Below are positions 1-11,137 of a stretch of DNA of 64,000 nucleotides, in pieces; the first letter of the stretch is position 1; the number at the start of each line of letters is the position of its first letter. Under the pieces are notes generated by a model, which saw only the letters and a program-made list of their open reading frames with translations, was not told the DNA's origin and ran no database searches. The DNA lies in assembly GCA_003550325.1 (NCBI GenBank), contig QKWP01000768.1:12726-76725 (forward strand), in the 5' to 3' direction. A program made the translations under genes and the position numbers. The stretch is from Gigaspora rosea. Taxonomy: Eukaryota; Glomeromycota; Glomeromycetes; Diversisporales; Gigasporaceae.

Positions 1-264
1 TTGAAAGTATTTTTCTTTGCCTACACCTGTAATTTCTTGCGTGAGAGTATTTTCGTTCTAATAGACTCTAGCTGAATTTATGTTCTTTGTCTTTTTTGTT
101 AAGCTTGCTTGACTTGGTTGCTAATAGTGTTGACTTGAATATTAACAATTCTCTTCTTGTTCGGGTGTGGCCGTGAGGATCAGCAGAAAGAGTTGATTAT
201 TTAAAAAACTATTTTTCGTATTTTTATTTTTATTCCGATATACTTAGATATTGCTTATTTATTT
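1..264. other. Unannotated AT-rich DNA
   Basis: I see no open reading frame, repeat end or RNA gene here. The segment is AT-rich and leads into a repeat also found near the other end of the window. Confidence 0.6.
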
Positions 265-395
265 TTTCATTTTTACTAGTAAAATTTTTAATTTTTAAAA
301 AATAAAATTTTTTCCCTACAAAATTGTGCGATTTGATTGGTCAGAATCAGGAAGCGATATGTTGCAGGTGTGACAAATTTCTATTTCCAATTATT
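265..395. repeat. Fragment of the inverted-repeat element seen at 62791-63338
   Basis: About 130 bases match 63238-63338 closely, including the stretch around GCGATTTGATTGGTC and the run TTTTTAAAAAATAAAA. In the 62.8-63.3 kb copy this sequence is the right-hand inverted end of a complete element. Here only one end is recognisable, so this is a fragment, or a copy whose other end has diverged. Confidence 0.6.
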
Positions 396-414
396 AAATA
401 TATATAGAATATTT

Positions 415-737
415 AATAGTTAATAACTTCTGATCCACTGGTCCGTTTTGGACTATTTTACCGCCAAAATTACCATCTCAGTGAGATGATTCTAACAAGC
501 ATAAAATCGCAAAATCCAATCATGGGTCCTGAGATAGATATAGATTTATCTTATTTTATAAAATTATATTAGTAAATCTGCAATATTTTTACATATTTAC
601 CTTTAATGATCTTGGGACCCGGTGATTAGATTTTAATAATTTTGTGCTTGTTAGAATCATCTAGCTGAGACGATCATTTTGGTGGTAAAATTATCCAAAC
701 TGAACCAGTAGGCCAAAAATTATTCGCTGTCAAATAA
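415..737. mobile_element. Fold-back element (about 320 bp)
   Basis: The two halves are inverted copies. The left arm contains GATCCACTGGTCCG and CTCAGTGAGATGATTC. The right arm contains the reverse complements, around GAATCATCTAGCTGAGACG and CTGAACCAGTAGG. The same arm sequence flanks the large element at 32686-35403 (near 32805-32900 and 35150-35260). No coding capacity is visible. Confidence 0.65.
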
Positions 738-934
738 TTGGCCACAATACCTCAAGATTTATATTATATTTGTGTACTAATTATTTATATCTAAAACTAT
801 ATATAATATAAAAATTTTTTACAGTAATATATTCTTTATTAAGTATAGTTTAAATAATAAAACTTCTACAAAAATCTAATAGCTTATTAAAAAATTTTAT
901 TAGTAGAAACTTTGACCTGGCCACAATACCCCCA

Positions 935-1778
935 TCTCCCTTATATAAGGCTGTTTGAATTTGAACCTTCGTTTAACATTATCTTTTTCGTATTTACAGG
1001 GAATTGAACAAACTTTAAAATTAAACATAGTGTACTGAGAAATCCCGGATGTATGCTAAAAAATCCTGGCTACTATGCTGGTTATCATATCGACAAAACT
1101 TTTATTTCTATTTGTTAATTTTTTTGGGGGAAGCTCAAGAAATGAAGGGGGATAAGGGAAGTGTCAGAAATCAGCTGATATCATAGGGTAGGGGGGAGGT
1201 AGACAAAACTTCAGGTCTAAATATACACATATAACCAATCAGAATAACTAAATTTCTCAGGAGGGAAGAGGTCATGGGCTCTATAATAAACTGATCTCAG
1301 CTAATATCTGACACGTTCCTAACGTTAAACAAAGTTTCAACTGCAAACAGCCTAATCTAGTTTTTTTTAATAACTAATAAAAATAAAATCACATACCACA
1401 ACACAAATAACAAATAATCCAAAAGGGCCACCTAACGCAGTAGTGTATACACAATTATAGAAATAGAATATAAATTTTTATCAGAAACTAGAAAGAAAAA
1501 TAAAAATTGCAAAGTAAGTGAATTGCAAAATAAATGAAAGAAAAGTAAAAATAATTTGACAAAACTCACAGGCGCCATTATTCACAATTTCTATTGTATC
1601 ATATGAAGTATAGGCTATTCCAGTAATCTAAATAATTTTATCAGCATATAAGTGATTTACCAAATTTCTATAATAAAGTTAAAAGATACTTTCCAGTCAT
1701 AGTAATGTTATAAATAATAACTCCTATCCTCAAATGAATGCAAAAGCAATATTTGCTAATTTCTTTAATTGTTTTCAT
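935..1778 (-). pseudogene. Relic of the four-helix membrane protein gene (exons 1-3 only)
   Basis: Reading leftward, this matches exons 1 to 3 and intron 3 of the intact gene at 46711-47908. Exon 1 is 1690-1778, exon 2 is 1570-1620 and exon 3 is 1397-1487. It is dead by several independent lesions. Exon 1 has one extra base, exon 3 lacks one, and the acceptor used before exon 2 in the intact copy (ACAG) reads ACTG. Exons 4 and 5 are missing. The start region (ATG at 1778-1776) still encodes a Lys-rich head, but the cysteine cluster is largely lost. A small inverted-repeat element sits in the old intron 3 at 1156-1319. Confidence 0.75.
1156..1319. mobile_element. MITE with TAA target duplication
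   Basis: A 164-base insertion with imperfect inverted ends (GGGAAGTGTCAGA at the left, complement of CTGACACGTTCC at the right) is flanked by TAA on both sides. The paralogous intron at 47.4 kb is the empty site (GATAACGTTAAAC). A 3-base TWA duplication is typical of PIF/Harbinger elements; that assignment is inferred. The left end resembles that of the large TTA-flanked element at 32686. Confidence 0.75.
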
Positions 1779-1882
1779 TCTCGGTTGATTAATCTTTTCT
1801 TACAATTACTATTAGGTAAATGCACAGCATTGTATGTCCGGAGCAAATAGTTAATATCAGATATATACACTATTATATATAT

Positions 1883-3358
1883 TAGAGTAAATCTATGAAC
1901 CATCCCCATAGGTTTTGTTAAATACCATCCCCCCTAAAATAAAAAAAATTTAAAAGTTTGAGCGAAGATATCTTGACAACCATCCAACTAAATTCAATGA
2001 TCTTTTTTTATTTGAATTCTATGCATTCATTGAATTCAAATAAAAAAAGTTCATTGAATTTAGTCAGATAGTTGTCAAGATATCTTCGCACAAAGTTAGA
2101 GAAAAATCAAAACGTCTATCAAAATAAAAGCTGCGCCAAGATTTTTTTAAAACTTTGAGCAAAGATATCTTGACAACCATCTGACCAAATTCGATGAACT
2201 TTTTTTTATTTTAATTCTATAAAGGCATAGAATTAAAATAAAAAAAAGTTCATCGAATTTGGTCAGATGGTTGTCAAGATATCTTTGCTCAAAGTTTTAA
2301 AAAAATCTTGGCGCAGCTTTTATTTTGATAGACGTTTTGATTTTTCTCTAACTTTGTGTAAAGATATCTTGACAACCATCTGACTAAATTCAATGAACTT
2401 TTTTTTATTTGAATTCTATGAATTCATAGAATTCAAATAAAAAAAAGTTCATTGTATTTAGTCAGATGGTTGTCAAGATATCTTTGATCAAAATTTTAAA
2501 ATTTTTTATTTTGATTGGGAGGATGGCATTTAACAAGACCTATGTGGATGGTCCATAGATTAGCTCAACTTTGAGCAAAGATATCTTGACGACCAACTGA
2601 CAAAATTCGATGAATTTTTTTTTATTTTAATTCTATAAAGGCATAGAATTAAAATAAAAAAACGTTCATCGAATTTGGTCAGATGGTTGTCAAGATATCT
2701 TTGCTCAAAGTTTTAAAAAAATCTTGGCGCAGCTTTTATTTTGATAGACGTTTTGATTTTTCTCTAACTTTGAGCGAAGATATCTTGACAACCATCTGAC
2801 TAAATTCAATGAACTTTTTTTTATTTGAATTCTATGAATTCATAGAATTCAAATAAAAAAAAGTTCATTGAATTTAGTCAGATGGTTGTCAAGATATCTT
2901 CGCTCAAAGTTAGAGAAAAATCAAAACGTCTATCAAAATAAAAGCTGCGCCAAGATTTTTTTAAAAGTTCGAGCAAAGATATCTTGACAACCATCTGACC
3001 AAATTCGATGAATTTTTTTTTATTTTAATTCTATAAAGGCATAGAATTAAAATAAAAAAACGTTCATCGAATTTGGTCAGATGGTTGTCAAGATATCTTT
3101 GCTCAAAGTTTTAAAAAAAACTTGGCGCAGCTTTTATTTTGATAGACGTTTTGATTTTTTCTCTAACTTTGTGCGAAGATATCTTGACAACTATCTGACT
3201 AAATTCAATGAACTTTTTTTTATTTGAATTCTATGAATGCATAGAAATCAAATAAAAAAAGTTCATTGAATTTAGTTAGATGGTTGTCAAGATATCTTCG
3301 CTCAAACTTTTATTTTAGGGGGACAAAACCTACGGGGATGGTCCATAGATTTACTCTA
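1883..3358. mobile_element. Fold-back array element with alternating inverted units
   Basis: The outer ends are a near-perfect inverted repeat of about 36 bases (TAGAGTAAATCTATG... on both strands, two mismatches). Between them one unit of about 200 bases is repeated in alternating orientation, giving seven hairpin centres near 2020, 2222, 2420, 2636, 2834, 3036 and 3232. Odd centres contain GAATTCATAGAATTC-like sequence. Even centres contain CTATAAAGGCATAG. A partial copy of the terminal sequence at about 2515-2563 interrupts the series, as if two shorter elements had joined. There is no coding capacity. Each arm is nearly identical in all copies, so the array is young or homogenised. Confidence 0.85.
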
Positions 3359-3496
3359 TATATTATAGCAATATAAGTTGATTAATAGTTTTTGTCGATC
3401 AGTTGAATGTGATTGGTTGACAAACAAACCTTGCATACTTTGCAGAAAAACTGGACAATAATTAGTTTAGCAAAAAAAAAATGCAAATTTATTCGT

Positions 3497-4030
3497 TTAG
3501 GTACTTGAATTAAAATTTTTGCCATTAAATATATTAGCCATGATAAAATTTTCATTCATTACGTATTTTGCTTTCTGAACTCCGTCAATGGCCCTGCTAA
3601 CCAGGTCGATGTAATTAGCCAATTTCTGAGCGGTATTATCATCTACTTTGGTTTGCCAAGTTTTCCTGTCGGTCAGCGTATTTAGATCCAAGTTTGTTGA
3701 TTTCAGCGTTTTAAGTCAAAAGTATTCAATGCTTTTTTGGCTTTGTTCTTGGCCTGGGCTAAATCAGTTAATAGCATTCGTAATATCACTCATATACTGT
3801 ATTAATTCTTCAGGGTAGAGATTGTTTTGTCATCTTTTCCTAATTTAGTTTTTCAAATGACACCCGCCCGGATCGTAAACACATTTACGTATTTGTTGTC
3901 ATAAGTACCTTTCAATTTACCCAAGCTTCGTAGTGCATAAGCTTTGGCTTGTTCTAAATCAACTTATCCTTTAATTGTACCCTTCTTAACCAATTTTTCC
4001 TCTCAACTCGAATCAGCCGTCACACTGTCC
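3497..4030 (-). pseudogene. Degenerate unknown protein gene
   Basis: Three protein-like blocks lie in order on the minus strand but in different frames. The first (3962 leftward) contains VDLEQAKAYALRSLGKLKG. The second (about 3770-3710) contains LTDLAQAKNKAKKALNTFD. The third (3691-3497) contains KLANYIDLVSRAIDGVQKAK. Stops and frameshifts separate them, and no ATG-started frame spans them. The blocks are charged and helical, unlike the low-complexity surroundings. I do not recognise the family. The end of the same gene recurs at 47941-48056 beside the intact membrane-protein gene, so it belongs to the same duplicated block. Confidence 0.5.
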
Positions 4031-4188
4031 GAACTTTTATTTCAGTAATTTTTATTTACATAATGTGAAAAATAATTTAGGCGCGCATGTATAAGTAATT
4101 GGCCGTGTCATATTGCTTAATATTATATTAAAAATGTAATCTAGTTTTACTATATTTTATTTCATAATACGTTGGGGTGCGCGGTATA

Positions 4189-4669
4189 CTATGTAATCAA
4201 AACTATATGTGGACATACAAATAAAATTTATTAATAAATTTTTTTTCAGATAGTGATCGATAGGTAATAACTTTATAATATTTAATACAAATTTTTAAAT
4301 ATATGTACAGCCTTAATAGTTCGATAGTTTTGGATAAATTTTCGCAAAGACTAATATTACATCGCTAAGAACAAGGCTACGTAATCATTTCATTTATTTA
4401 AACATGAAAATCTGTAATATGCTACTCGTTTTTTTTCTTAAAAAAGAAAGGAGTAAATTTAGTTTCGTTTTTAAAGAAATGGTTCTATAACTTTGTTTGT
4501 AGGGACTTGTCTTTGCTAAGTTTTATCCAAATCTATCGAATCATTAGGGCTGTACATCTGTTTAAAATTTGTATTAATAATTATGAAATTATTACCTATC
4601 GATCGCTATCTGAAAAAAATCCTTTAATAAATTTTATTATATGACCACATATAATTTTGATTTGCATAG
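4189..4669. mobile_element. Fold-back element (about 480 bp)
   Basis: Arms of roughly 180 bases are inverted copies of one another. The left arm includes GATAGTGATCGATAGGTAAT, and the right arm includes the complement of ATTACCTATCGATCGCTATC. The ends read CTATGTAATCAAAAC and, inverted, CTATGCAAATCAAAA. The unpaired centre is about 4376-4495. No coding sequence. Confidence 0.7.
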
Positions 4670-6399
4670 ATGTCTTGAATATCTTCTCTTACTAAGTCAG
4701 CACAACTCATGAGAATAGGGGCCTCTAATTAACGTTTCAAAATATAGGATTAATTGCAAAAAATCAATATGAACATTTATCAATTAATAAAAAACAAAAA
4801 TGATCACACTTTACACATATCGGCGGATTTTCCAAATTAGACCTTTTTGCTGATCCCCAAATCTATAAAATTATAATTGCCCAGCTGTAAAGGAGGAAGG
4901 GTGAAATGACCTAAAATATCATTGTTGATTTATGTCATTTTAAAAATTAATACAAACATCATAAAAGATACTTAAACAACACTAATAGTTAGTGGCACTG
5001 TAAATGGCCACTATTTCAATGGAACATTTCAGCCCTGAGTGGAAGACATTGTTGCGGACATATTTCTATGGAAATGTTATGATTAAGTTTTGTCACTACA
5101 AATAAGCTAAAAATATCTATTCATTTTTCCAGCCATTCAAAAATGACATCTTGATTTAATTATTTACATTATCCTAATGTATCAAGACACTTGAAACAAT
5201 GGGATGCATGGCGGAAAAATGGCTAGGTATTTTCAGCCCTGCTACAAAATTTTTCTTATATTTCAGTACATAAAAAATTTTATTTTAATTCTCTGATTAT
5301 ACATACTATTTATACTTTTTATACATTTGAATAATTTAATATTAATTATTAGAAACATTATGAAAATCTATCAAACTTGCTAAAATAAGCAATTTAACAG
5401 TGCTAATAATGTACTATTAAAATGCAAACTTTTGTAAATATAAGGACTTTATTAGCTTTTTATTTCTACAATTTAATTTTAAGCATAAATATATTTATCA
5501 ATTGCTGTTCCAATAAATATTAATATTAGTAATAAATTACAATAACAAAGGTCTAAAAATTATCATTAGTTAAGTATTTAAATTTCTTGATAATGAAATT
5601 ATCTTGTAATAAATTATTAAAATTGCAAACTTAGTGCTAATAATGCACTATATATTACTTATTATTGGCAAATAGTTACATGTCTAAAATTGTCAGATTG
5701 TCATAAAAAAACCATTTTTATACAATTACAGTTTAAATTTTTGGATATCAGAGGCAATTTGAACACAATGTATATTTTTTTAAAATATCTTGTAATAACA
5801 AAAGCGAATTCACAAGATTCAACATTAAAACTATTCAATAATCTCGGCATTTAACATCATGAGAAATACTTTTAAATAATTACAGTCTTAAATTTAACGT
5901 TCCTTGTTTTAGCGCGACTGCGTCGCGCAGCTACCCCAATTATTTATTGTACATACAAGGACAATCGGAGGTATGATCAATTTAATTGTCCGAAGCGTAC
6001 CACGCAATGCTGTTAGCAACATCCAATCAAAGTACATATCTTGGTTACACGACATTATGATAGTAACACTTTCACGACATTGGTCATGCGCAATTACAGT
6101 TGGCGATGACTATAATCCTTATAAAGTTAACAATATAAATACTGGTTAAATTTCTATTTAGAGGCATTTAGAGTGAATATATTTGGAGTTACTATATCTA
6201 TTTATATATTCTTTAAAAAAGCCTTCTTTTTTTTGTATCGGAGGCAAGGATTATACGCTAATTTAGCAAACCGATAAAATTCACACAAGAAAATACCTCA
6301 CCAATTTCACCAATAGTGGTGAAATTGTTTCACCAGCATTTATAGTCACAAGCAAGACTCAAACCAATAAGCAAGCGTGCACATTCCCAAACTTAATTT
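4670..6399. other. AT-rich intergenic region upstream of LRR copy A
   Basis: No supported gene. It holds a GC-rich palindrome at 5912-5928 shared with 19406-19422. It also holds a short relic at about 6290-6345 that shares the TTCACCAGCAT(T/C)TATA end with the element at 35495-36055. The rest is simple AT-rich sequence. Confidence 0.5.
5899..5940. repeat. GC-rich palindromic dispersed repeat
   Basis: The core GCGCGACTGCGTCGCGC (5912-5928) is palindromic and sits in a conserved context (GTTCC...TTTTAGCGCGAC...CAGCTACCC) that recurs at 19392-19432. Both copies lie upstream of an LRR paralogue. It stands out strongly in base composition. Confidence 0.6.
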
Positions 6400-6466
6400 C
6401 AACGTATCACAACTTTTTTAGATATAAATCCAACGTACAGTACGTACTTTTTATTAAATTTCAAAT
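6400..6466 (+). promoter_or_regulatory. Conserved proximal promoter of LRR copy A
   Basis: The block AACGTATCACAACTTTTTTA followed by GATATAAATCCAACGTAC is shared by all three LRR paralogues directly upstream of their ATG (here 6400-6437). GATATAAAT is a plausible TATA element 46 bases before the start codon. Upstream of this block copy A no longer resembles copies B and C. Confidence 0.55.
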
Positions 6467-8571
6467 ATGATAACATTGCCAAACGAATGCTACCATGAAA
6501 TTTTTAATAACCTCTGGCATAACGATAACTATAAAGATTTATATTCATGTGCACTTGTAAATCGTCAATGGTGTAGAATTATTATACCAATTTTGTGGAG
6601 CGAACCAAGTAGCCATTTTCGTGATATAAGTCTTATAAGAATATGTCTTTTAACATTAAATGCTGAAGAGCAATCTTTTTTAATTCCTTTCAATATTAGC
6701 CTTCCAAGTCACTCAGAACCATTATTTGAATATACAAGTTATATTACTTCTATTAACAAGTCATTATTTGATGGAATTAAAAATTGGCTTCATTATAATA
6801 TATATAGTCGTGAGCTTGCAAATACTGTTAAACATGCTTTAATTACAATGTTTCTACGAACTAGCAAAAATCTTAAATATTTATATCTTGATGAAATTAT
6901 TTGCAGTCCAATAATTCATGAATGTTTTTATAAGAATTCCACTGTAAATTCTTTAGTTTTCGTACCTTGGCATTACATCAATGATGATTTTAACTCTAAG
7001 GCAATAGATGTATTAGCAAATATTCTTTCTAAAAATGCTATTTTAACTTATTTGAGTATTAGATCAATTAAATTTGGGATTAAAAGAATGAAAATACTAT
7101 TGGAAGCACTTGATAAAAACACTGTTCTAAATTCATTAGCTTTTTATAATAATCGGATCGATATCGAAGAGGGGAAGATGTTATCAAAGTTTCTTTTCAA
7201 AAACACTACGCTAACTTCTTTGAATATTAGTTTTAATCGACTTGGATCAGAAGTAGCAAAAATATTAGCAGACATACTTTGCAAGAATACTACGTTGACC
7301 ACTCTGAATCTTTATGTAAATAAAATTGGATCAGAAGGAGGAGAAGCGTTAGCAAATGCACTATGTAAGAACACAACGCTGACATTTTTGAATCTTAGCG
7401 CAAATAATCTCGGATCAGAAGGAGGAAAAGCGATAGCAAGTGCCCTTTGTACGAACTCCACTTTGAAAGATATGAATATTTTTTTCAATAATCTTGAATA
7501 CGAAGGAGGAAAAGCATTAGCAAGTGCACTTTGTACGAATACCACATTGACTTCTTTAAATATTAAAGGTAATAAACTTGGATCGGAAGGGGGAAAAGCG
7601 TTGGCAGATGCACTTTGTAATAACACTTCACTGACTTATTTGAATCTTCAATCTAATGATCTTGAATTAAATGGAGGATACGCATTAATAGAAGCGCTTT
7701 GCAAGAATACTACGTTAAAAAAATTAGATATTCAAGGCAATAAATTTGGAAGAGGAGAAGAAATAGTAGATGCACTTTGCAAGGAATCACATTAACTTCT
7801 TTGGATCTTAGTTCAAATAGACTTGGATCAGAAGAAGGAAAAATTTTAGCAGTTGCACTTTGCAAGATTACCACGCTCACTTCTCTAAAACTTTCTGATA
7901 ATAAAATTGGATCAGAAGGAGGGAAAGCATTAGCAGATGCACTTTGCATGAACTCTACTCTGACTTTTTTGAATCTTTTTTCTAATATTCTCGGATCAGA
8001 AGGAGGAAAAGCATTAGCAAATGCACTTTGCATAAACACTACCTTAATCTCATTAAATATTGGTAATAATAATCTTGGATTAGGAGGAGGAAAAGCGTTA
8101 GCAGATGTACTTTGCAAGAACTCTACGTTAAAAGATTTGAACCTTAATAGTAATTGGACAGAAAATGTTGATAATAATAATCATGGATCAGAAGTAGGAA
8201 AAGCATTAGCAGATGCACTTTGCAAGAACTCTACATTGAAAAATTTGAATATTAGTGAGAATTATCTTGGACCAGAAGGAGGAAAAGCATTAGCAAATGC
8301 ACTTTGCAAGAACTTCATGCTAAAAAATTTGAATCTTAAATTGAATAATATTGGATCAGAAGGAGGAAAAGCATTAGCGAATGCGCTTTGTAAGAACTCT
8401 ACACTGACTTCTTTGAATCTTGTAAATAATAAGATTGGATTAAAAGGAGGAAAAGCATTAGCAGATGCACTTTACATGAACTCCACGCTGACTTTGAATA
8501 TTTCTTTTAATAATAAAATTGGGTTTAAATTAATTACAAATAATCCAAATCTTAAAATATATCAAAATTAG
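6467..8571 (+). pseudogene. F-box/LRR (RNI-like) protein, copy A, one frameshift
   Basis: The ATG at 6467 opens an F-box-like domain (residues 1 to about 45: LPNECYHEIFNNL, then LVNRQWCRIIIPILWSEP). A less repetitive stretch follows to about residue 200, then tandem 28-residue leucine-rich repeats of the ribonuclease-inhibitor type with the L..L.L..N signature and a conserved GSEGGKALA.ALCKN core. F-box/LRR proteins are usually substrate receptors of SCF ubiquitin ligases, with the LRR fan binding the target; that role is inferred. Near 7780 one base is missing relative to copies B and C, so the frame stops at 7795 and resumes in another frame to 8571. Adding one base gives 702 codons including the stop. 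It may be a pseudogene or carry a sequencing error. Confidence 0.8.
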
Positions 8572-9510
8572 GATAAAAATAGAAAGACAATTATTATTTA
8601 TTCACTAATGTGTGCCTTATAAACCATTTTTAATCGTTATATTCTGATTTTAATAAGATATTTTATTAATATTCCAGTTATTTTCTGTACAAAATTTGTT
8701 ATTAAAAATATAATGAATTTTGACTATAACATATGGCTATATAAATATCAAAATACATTATAAACATAGCTTGAAAAGGTGGTTTTAAATACGAATAGAA
8801 AGACAATGTATTAATAGTTGTACTTAAAATGTTTTATAATTTATACAATTATGGACGAAAAAGCTATTAAAGATTTTATTAAATAAGTATATTACATAAG
8901 TTTCTTATTATTGGAAAATTTCAATTGGATCCAGTTTTTTAAACTAATAATTTTTGTCGTTTTTTATGATAAATTGTATCTTCCTAAATAAGTATAATTT
9001 CGCAAAAAATAAAAAAAAAATCATTACTTTATAGGCTTTATTCAAGGCTACAAAAGTGATGGATTTTTTTGTTGCAAATTCTGAATATTATATTTATCAA
9101 AGAGTTGCGATATTGGATGACGATTTGCACCATAGGGCAAGTTGATTCTAGTTCTTGTAATACCCGACCAACTCATTTTTAATCCTTTTTCGTCTTTTTG
9201 TTCACGATCACAAAATTTGGAGATTTCTGAAATAAGCCGGTTTTGTGCATAAATTTATTAAAATTCTTAATGCATCCTTGTCTACTAGCTTCAAAAATAT
9301 TAGTAATATTCAAAATAATAATTAAATTCTCTTTGCTTGTATCAGAATACATAGCCAATAAATTCTATATTATTAATCAAAATCGAATTAATATTTTGCA
9401 CTTCGCAATTCGCAATAATTTTCATGAATATATAGTGCAAATATTTTATAAATAATATAATTATTCATTAAAATAAATTTTTTAATGATAAACAACGTTT
9501 CGGATTTAAA
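8572..9510. repeat. 3' flank shared with the other LRR copies
   Basis: This DNA aligns with 23471-24360 and 45827-46700 downstream of copies B and C, then diverges at a poly-T run. A minus-strand protein-like tail inside it (about 9000-9300) is described under the B copy; here it is frame-broken. Confidence 0.6.
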
Positions 9511-11137
9511 TATTAAAAATAGTGGTTTTTTTTTTAGAAACAAGACATTTACTCCTTTATAATCTCTGTCACATGCGCTAACATGCATATCTATAATCTC
9601 TATTGCATGCATATCTACTTTATTTCTTTTCATATAAGCCTCTATTTCATACAAGCCACAAATCTGGTTATCCTCGCAATAATAATCCTAGCGTGACTTC
9701 GTCAACGCACGGGGCTAGTTTGATTTCACATAGCAAAAAATTGCGCAAGTATTTATTATTTATTTTTATTTGATTTTTTTATTTTTTGACGAATTAATAA
9801 TATATGTGCGTAAATAAATAAAAAAAAAAAGATAAAAAAGCCATGGGCGCCAACCCTAACCTTGTTTAATGTAAATTACATTACAGATTCGTAAGTTACA
9901 TGTAATGTTCATGTTCGTACGTACGTACCCTATGACTACCCTATGCATAAGAGCTCATCTTAAGCAATTGAGTTTGTTCAGCTTAGCGCTGGTCGGTGGT
10001 TTCTTGCCTGCATAATGCAGGCCGGTCATTAACATGAACATGTGATATTGATATCCAGCAATAATAATATGAAAATGGCAGGTTCCTTTGGGAGTTAATG
10101 AGCAACAGTTGTGAGATTGCAATTGCATTTCCCCCTGAATCACTTTTATTCTCACGATATCCTTTATTAAGTTAAATTACCGTATGTGGAAAAGTCATTT
10201 AAAATCAGACTCACCATTTGTAATTTTTTTAATCGAAATTGGCCCTGCTACCAGTGTATCTCTAAATGGGTTCAAATCACTATGCCATCCGGATTACTTT
10301 TCGTAACTCACATTGGATACTCATGACCCACCTGCTAGGCGACCCGGATGATTTTTTTTCAATTGTTTAATATAGAACGTTGAAAACCCATAATATTATG
10401 GTAGGATACATTAAAAGTATAGGAAATAGAATGTATAGTATTCTGAAGAATAAATGTTTTAACTACCAAATGTTTGAGTGCTATAAAAAGTCATATGATT
10501 AAATTTACCACTTTCTTAAATTAAACACTAAATACAAATAGACAAATATAATATATAATTGAAGGCGCATAGCATGCTTGAATTATTTTTCTTCTTGCAC
10601 AGCTGCTCTGCTCTCTATATTAATAGTTCTAATTAAGTGGCTTTACATCAACTTTTAAGGATTAACTTTACAAACTTCATGAATTTTGTTTGACCCGGGT
10701 CAGAATAAACTAATTGACCGACAAGTTCGTTTCGAAGACAGTTTTTTCACCGATAGTTCATAAATCAAAATTTTTTATTAATGATATTAAATGCAATTTA
10801 TTAAAATATAAATGGAAGTTAATAAAAATAAGACAAATATATTAATAAATTTGTCTCTTTTTTATTGATTTTTTCTTACAGTATATTGCAACAAAACTTT
10901 ATAAAAATAGTTTAATAATAATAATAATAATAAATATGCTAACAAATAACACTTAAACCTGTTTAAAAATAGTATGTTAAAAAATAATAAATATACATAG
11001 CAAAGAAATAAAGAAAAAATATCAAGGAAAGTATGTTAAAAATCAAAGAAAATACTGACAAAAACAGATCAGATAAATATTTATAATAGCATTGGTATAA
11101 TTTATTACCAATTATACATATGCTTTACTATATAACT
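9511..11137. other. AT-rich intergenic region and 3' flank of the micro-exon gene
   Basis: No supported gene. Short open frames are present but show no domain, duplication or compositional support. The part right of about 10560 would hold the 3' untranslated region of the leftward micro-exon gene. Small (AAT)n-type microsatellites occur near 10915-10935. Confidence 0.5.

Noticed and set aside
7312..8117. Minus-strand open frames of 104 and 135 codons inside LRR copy A (and equivalents in B and C)
   Set aside because: They are antisense shadows of the 84-base LRR repeat: the translated SANAFPPSDP-type repeats mirror the sense codons, and no start or splice evidence exists.
9243..9455. Plus-strand frame with an ankyrin-like ILHFAIRNN stretch
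   Set aside because: It is short and isolated, and the aligned DNA in blocks B and C has stops in this frame; the resemblance is too weak.
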